Assembly: GCA_910578745.1 (NCBI GenBank)
Contig: CAJTSN010000035.1
Location: 3,741 to 18,102 of the forward strand
DNA from: an uncultured Bacilli bacterium
GTDB taxonomy: Bacteria; Bacillota_I; Bacilli_A; RF39; UBA660
Reading direction: 5' to 3'
DNA: 14,362 nucleotides
Numbering within the stretch: the first letter of the stretch is position 1; every line of letters begins with the position of its first letter. The notes beneath the pieces were generated by a model, which saw only the letters and a list, made by a program, of their open reading frames with translations, was not told where the DNA came from and did not search any database. Positions 13,692-14,362 of the stretch are shown piece by piece. The position numbers were made by a program, and so were the translations under genes.

Positions 13692-14362
13692 TTAATCATA
13701 AGCTATAACACCAGATAGGTAAAATTCTCCTGCACGAGTTTCTAAAGTTGGAAAGCCATCATTAGTTCCTTCAATAATAACTGAGAGTCGAAATATTAAC
13801 TTATTTCCTGAAATAGAACAACTAGCTTGTGTGTCTATATAATTATTTGTAGAATCTGTACTTGACATATAAAAATCATTTGGAATTGACTGTAAAAACC
13901 AATTTGATCCATCACTTCTTCGTGACATTCTAAAATCAGCATCCCATCGATTTTGATTTGATGTAGCATAGTCTCCAGTTAATTCTACGTGACAAGACTC
14001 TAACTTAGTAGGAGTGAAAGGTAAAGCAATTGAAAACTCCGTAGAACCTGACGTTTTGCTAGTGACAAACTTCTTCCAGCTTCCTTTAGAAAATGTTTGG
14101 GCAGAAGATACTGTAGCTTTCACATGATTAAATTCATACGTTTTTCCTTTCATTCCCGTTCCTGTAATTTTTTGTCCATTTACATAGGCGGTCTTTCCAC
14201 TTGAAATATCTGCTGCTGTTGCTGTTGCATCACTTGTCCCTGTACCAGTAATTCCTAATACGGTTTGCCCTTGTAATAGCTTACCTGATGTTAAACCTAT
14301 CGCACTGGCTACATTTGCATTGCTTGCATATACTTCTGAGGAATTGGCTGTACTAAAATGAT
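13692..14362 (-). CDS. Phage-tail-like or adhesin-like protein, C-terminal part (partial at window edge)
   Basis: The minus-strand frame is open from the window edge to the TAA at 13694-13692, so 222 C-terminal residues are visible and the N-terminus lies outside. The first part has two related motifs, TSGKLLQGQTVLGITGTGT and SSGKTAYVNGQKITGTG, the glycine-rich 'SGKTAYVNG.KITGTG' repeat common in tail and tail-fibre proteins of Firmicutes phages and prophages. Behind it comes a Ser/Thr-rich, beta-type domain of about 145 residues with aromatic positions (SNWFLQSIPNDFYMS) and two Cys, plausibly a receptor-binding tip; this is inference. An ATG at 14153 lacks a convincing binding site and is probably internal. 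No other phage gene is visible, so a cell-surface adhesin built from the same repeat is an alternative. Confidence 0.65.
   Translation of the reverse strand, partial: HFSTANSSEVYASNANVASAIGLTSGKLLQGQTVLGITGTGTSDATATAADISSGKTAYVNGQKITGTGMKGKTYEFNHVKATVSSAQTFSKGSWKKFVTSKTSGSTEFSIALPFTPTKLESCHVELTGDYATSNQNRWDADFRMSRRSDGSNWFLQSIPNDFYMSSTDSTNNYIDTQASCSISGNKLIFRLSVIIEGTNDGFPTLETRAGEFYLSGVIAYD

Noticed and set aside
1..14362. TGA read as tryptophan (mycoplasma code)
   Set aside because: RF2 is encoded with a TGA-dependent frameshift, mnmL ends at TGA, and tryptophans in the called genes are encoded by TGG where checked.
1..14362. CRISPR array, tRNA or rRNA genes
   Set aside because: No regularly spaced direct repeats and no cloverleaf or rRNA-like conserved segments were seen on reading both strands.

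Overview
The window comes from an AT-rich, low-GC Gram-positive genome of the Bacilli type, perhaps a gut lineage related to Erysipelotrichia or RF39; that placement is inference. The evidence is the strong AT bias, sigma-A-like promoters with 17-bp spacers, AGGAGG-type ribosome binding sites, and a prfB-(YitT family)-ftsE-ftsX order like that of Bacillus subtilis prfB-yvjA-cccB-ftsEX, but without cccB. The genetic code looks standard. RF2 is encoded, its frameshift site uses TGA as a stop, and mnmL ends in TGA.

Layout. Positions 1-617: rpmB (+, ribosomal protein bL28) with its promoter, and a terminator that also serves the convergent gene. Positions 618-4106: on the minus strand, a YihY/BrkB membrane protein, then a two-gene operon. 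That operon reads from a near-consensus promoter and encodes a small membrane-anchored protein and a 679-residue sensor with two solute-binding-like domains and a degenerate GGDEF domain (DGNEF). Positions 4107-4852: a gene-poor stretch with possible worn insertion-sequence ends. Positions 4853-5950: an orphan 2,4-diaminopentanoate dehydrogenase-like gene with its own promoter. Positions 6012-9722: the minus-strand housekeeping block prfB (with the programmed +1 frameshift), a YitT-family membrane protein, ftsE and ftsX. The block has a promoter before prfB and a second one at the yitT-family/ftsE junction.

Positions 9791-11328: a YfcC-type carboxylate or basic amino acid transporter with an extended -10 promoter and a long hairpin terminator. 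Positions 11329-11716: no intact gene, but a terminator and a possible decayed coding stretch. Positions 11717-12602: a membrane-anchored, highly charged protein with two CxnC pairs, read from tandem promoters carrying a G-tract and a palindrome. Divergent from it is mnmL/ytqA (+), a radical SAM tRNA-modification enzyme, without mnmM beside it. The right edge holds the C-terminal part of a phage-tail-like or adhesin-like protein (-) that continues beyond the window.

The genes do not form one system. The best leads for something new are the degenerate-GGDEF sensor with its small membrane partner, the G-tract promoter of the charged Cys-pair protein, and a 12-bp palindrome (CCTATAAATAGG) recurring near three promoters. 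No CRISPR array, tRNA, rRNA or complete mobile element was seen.
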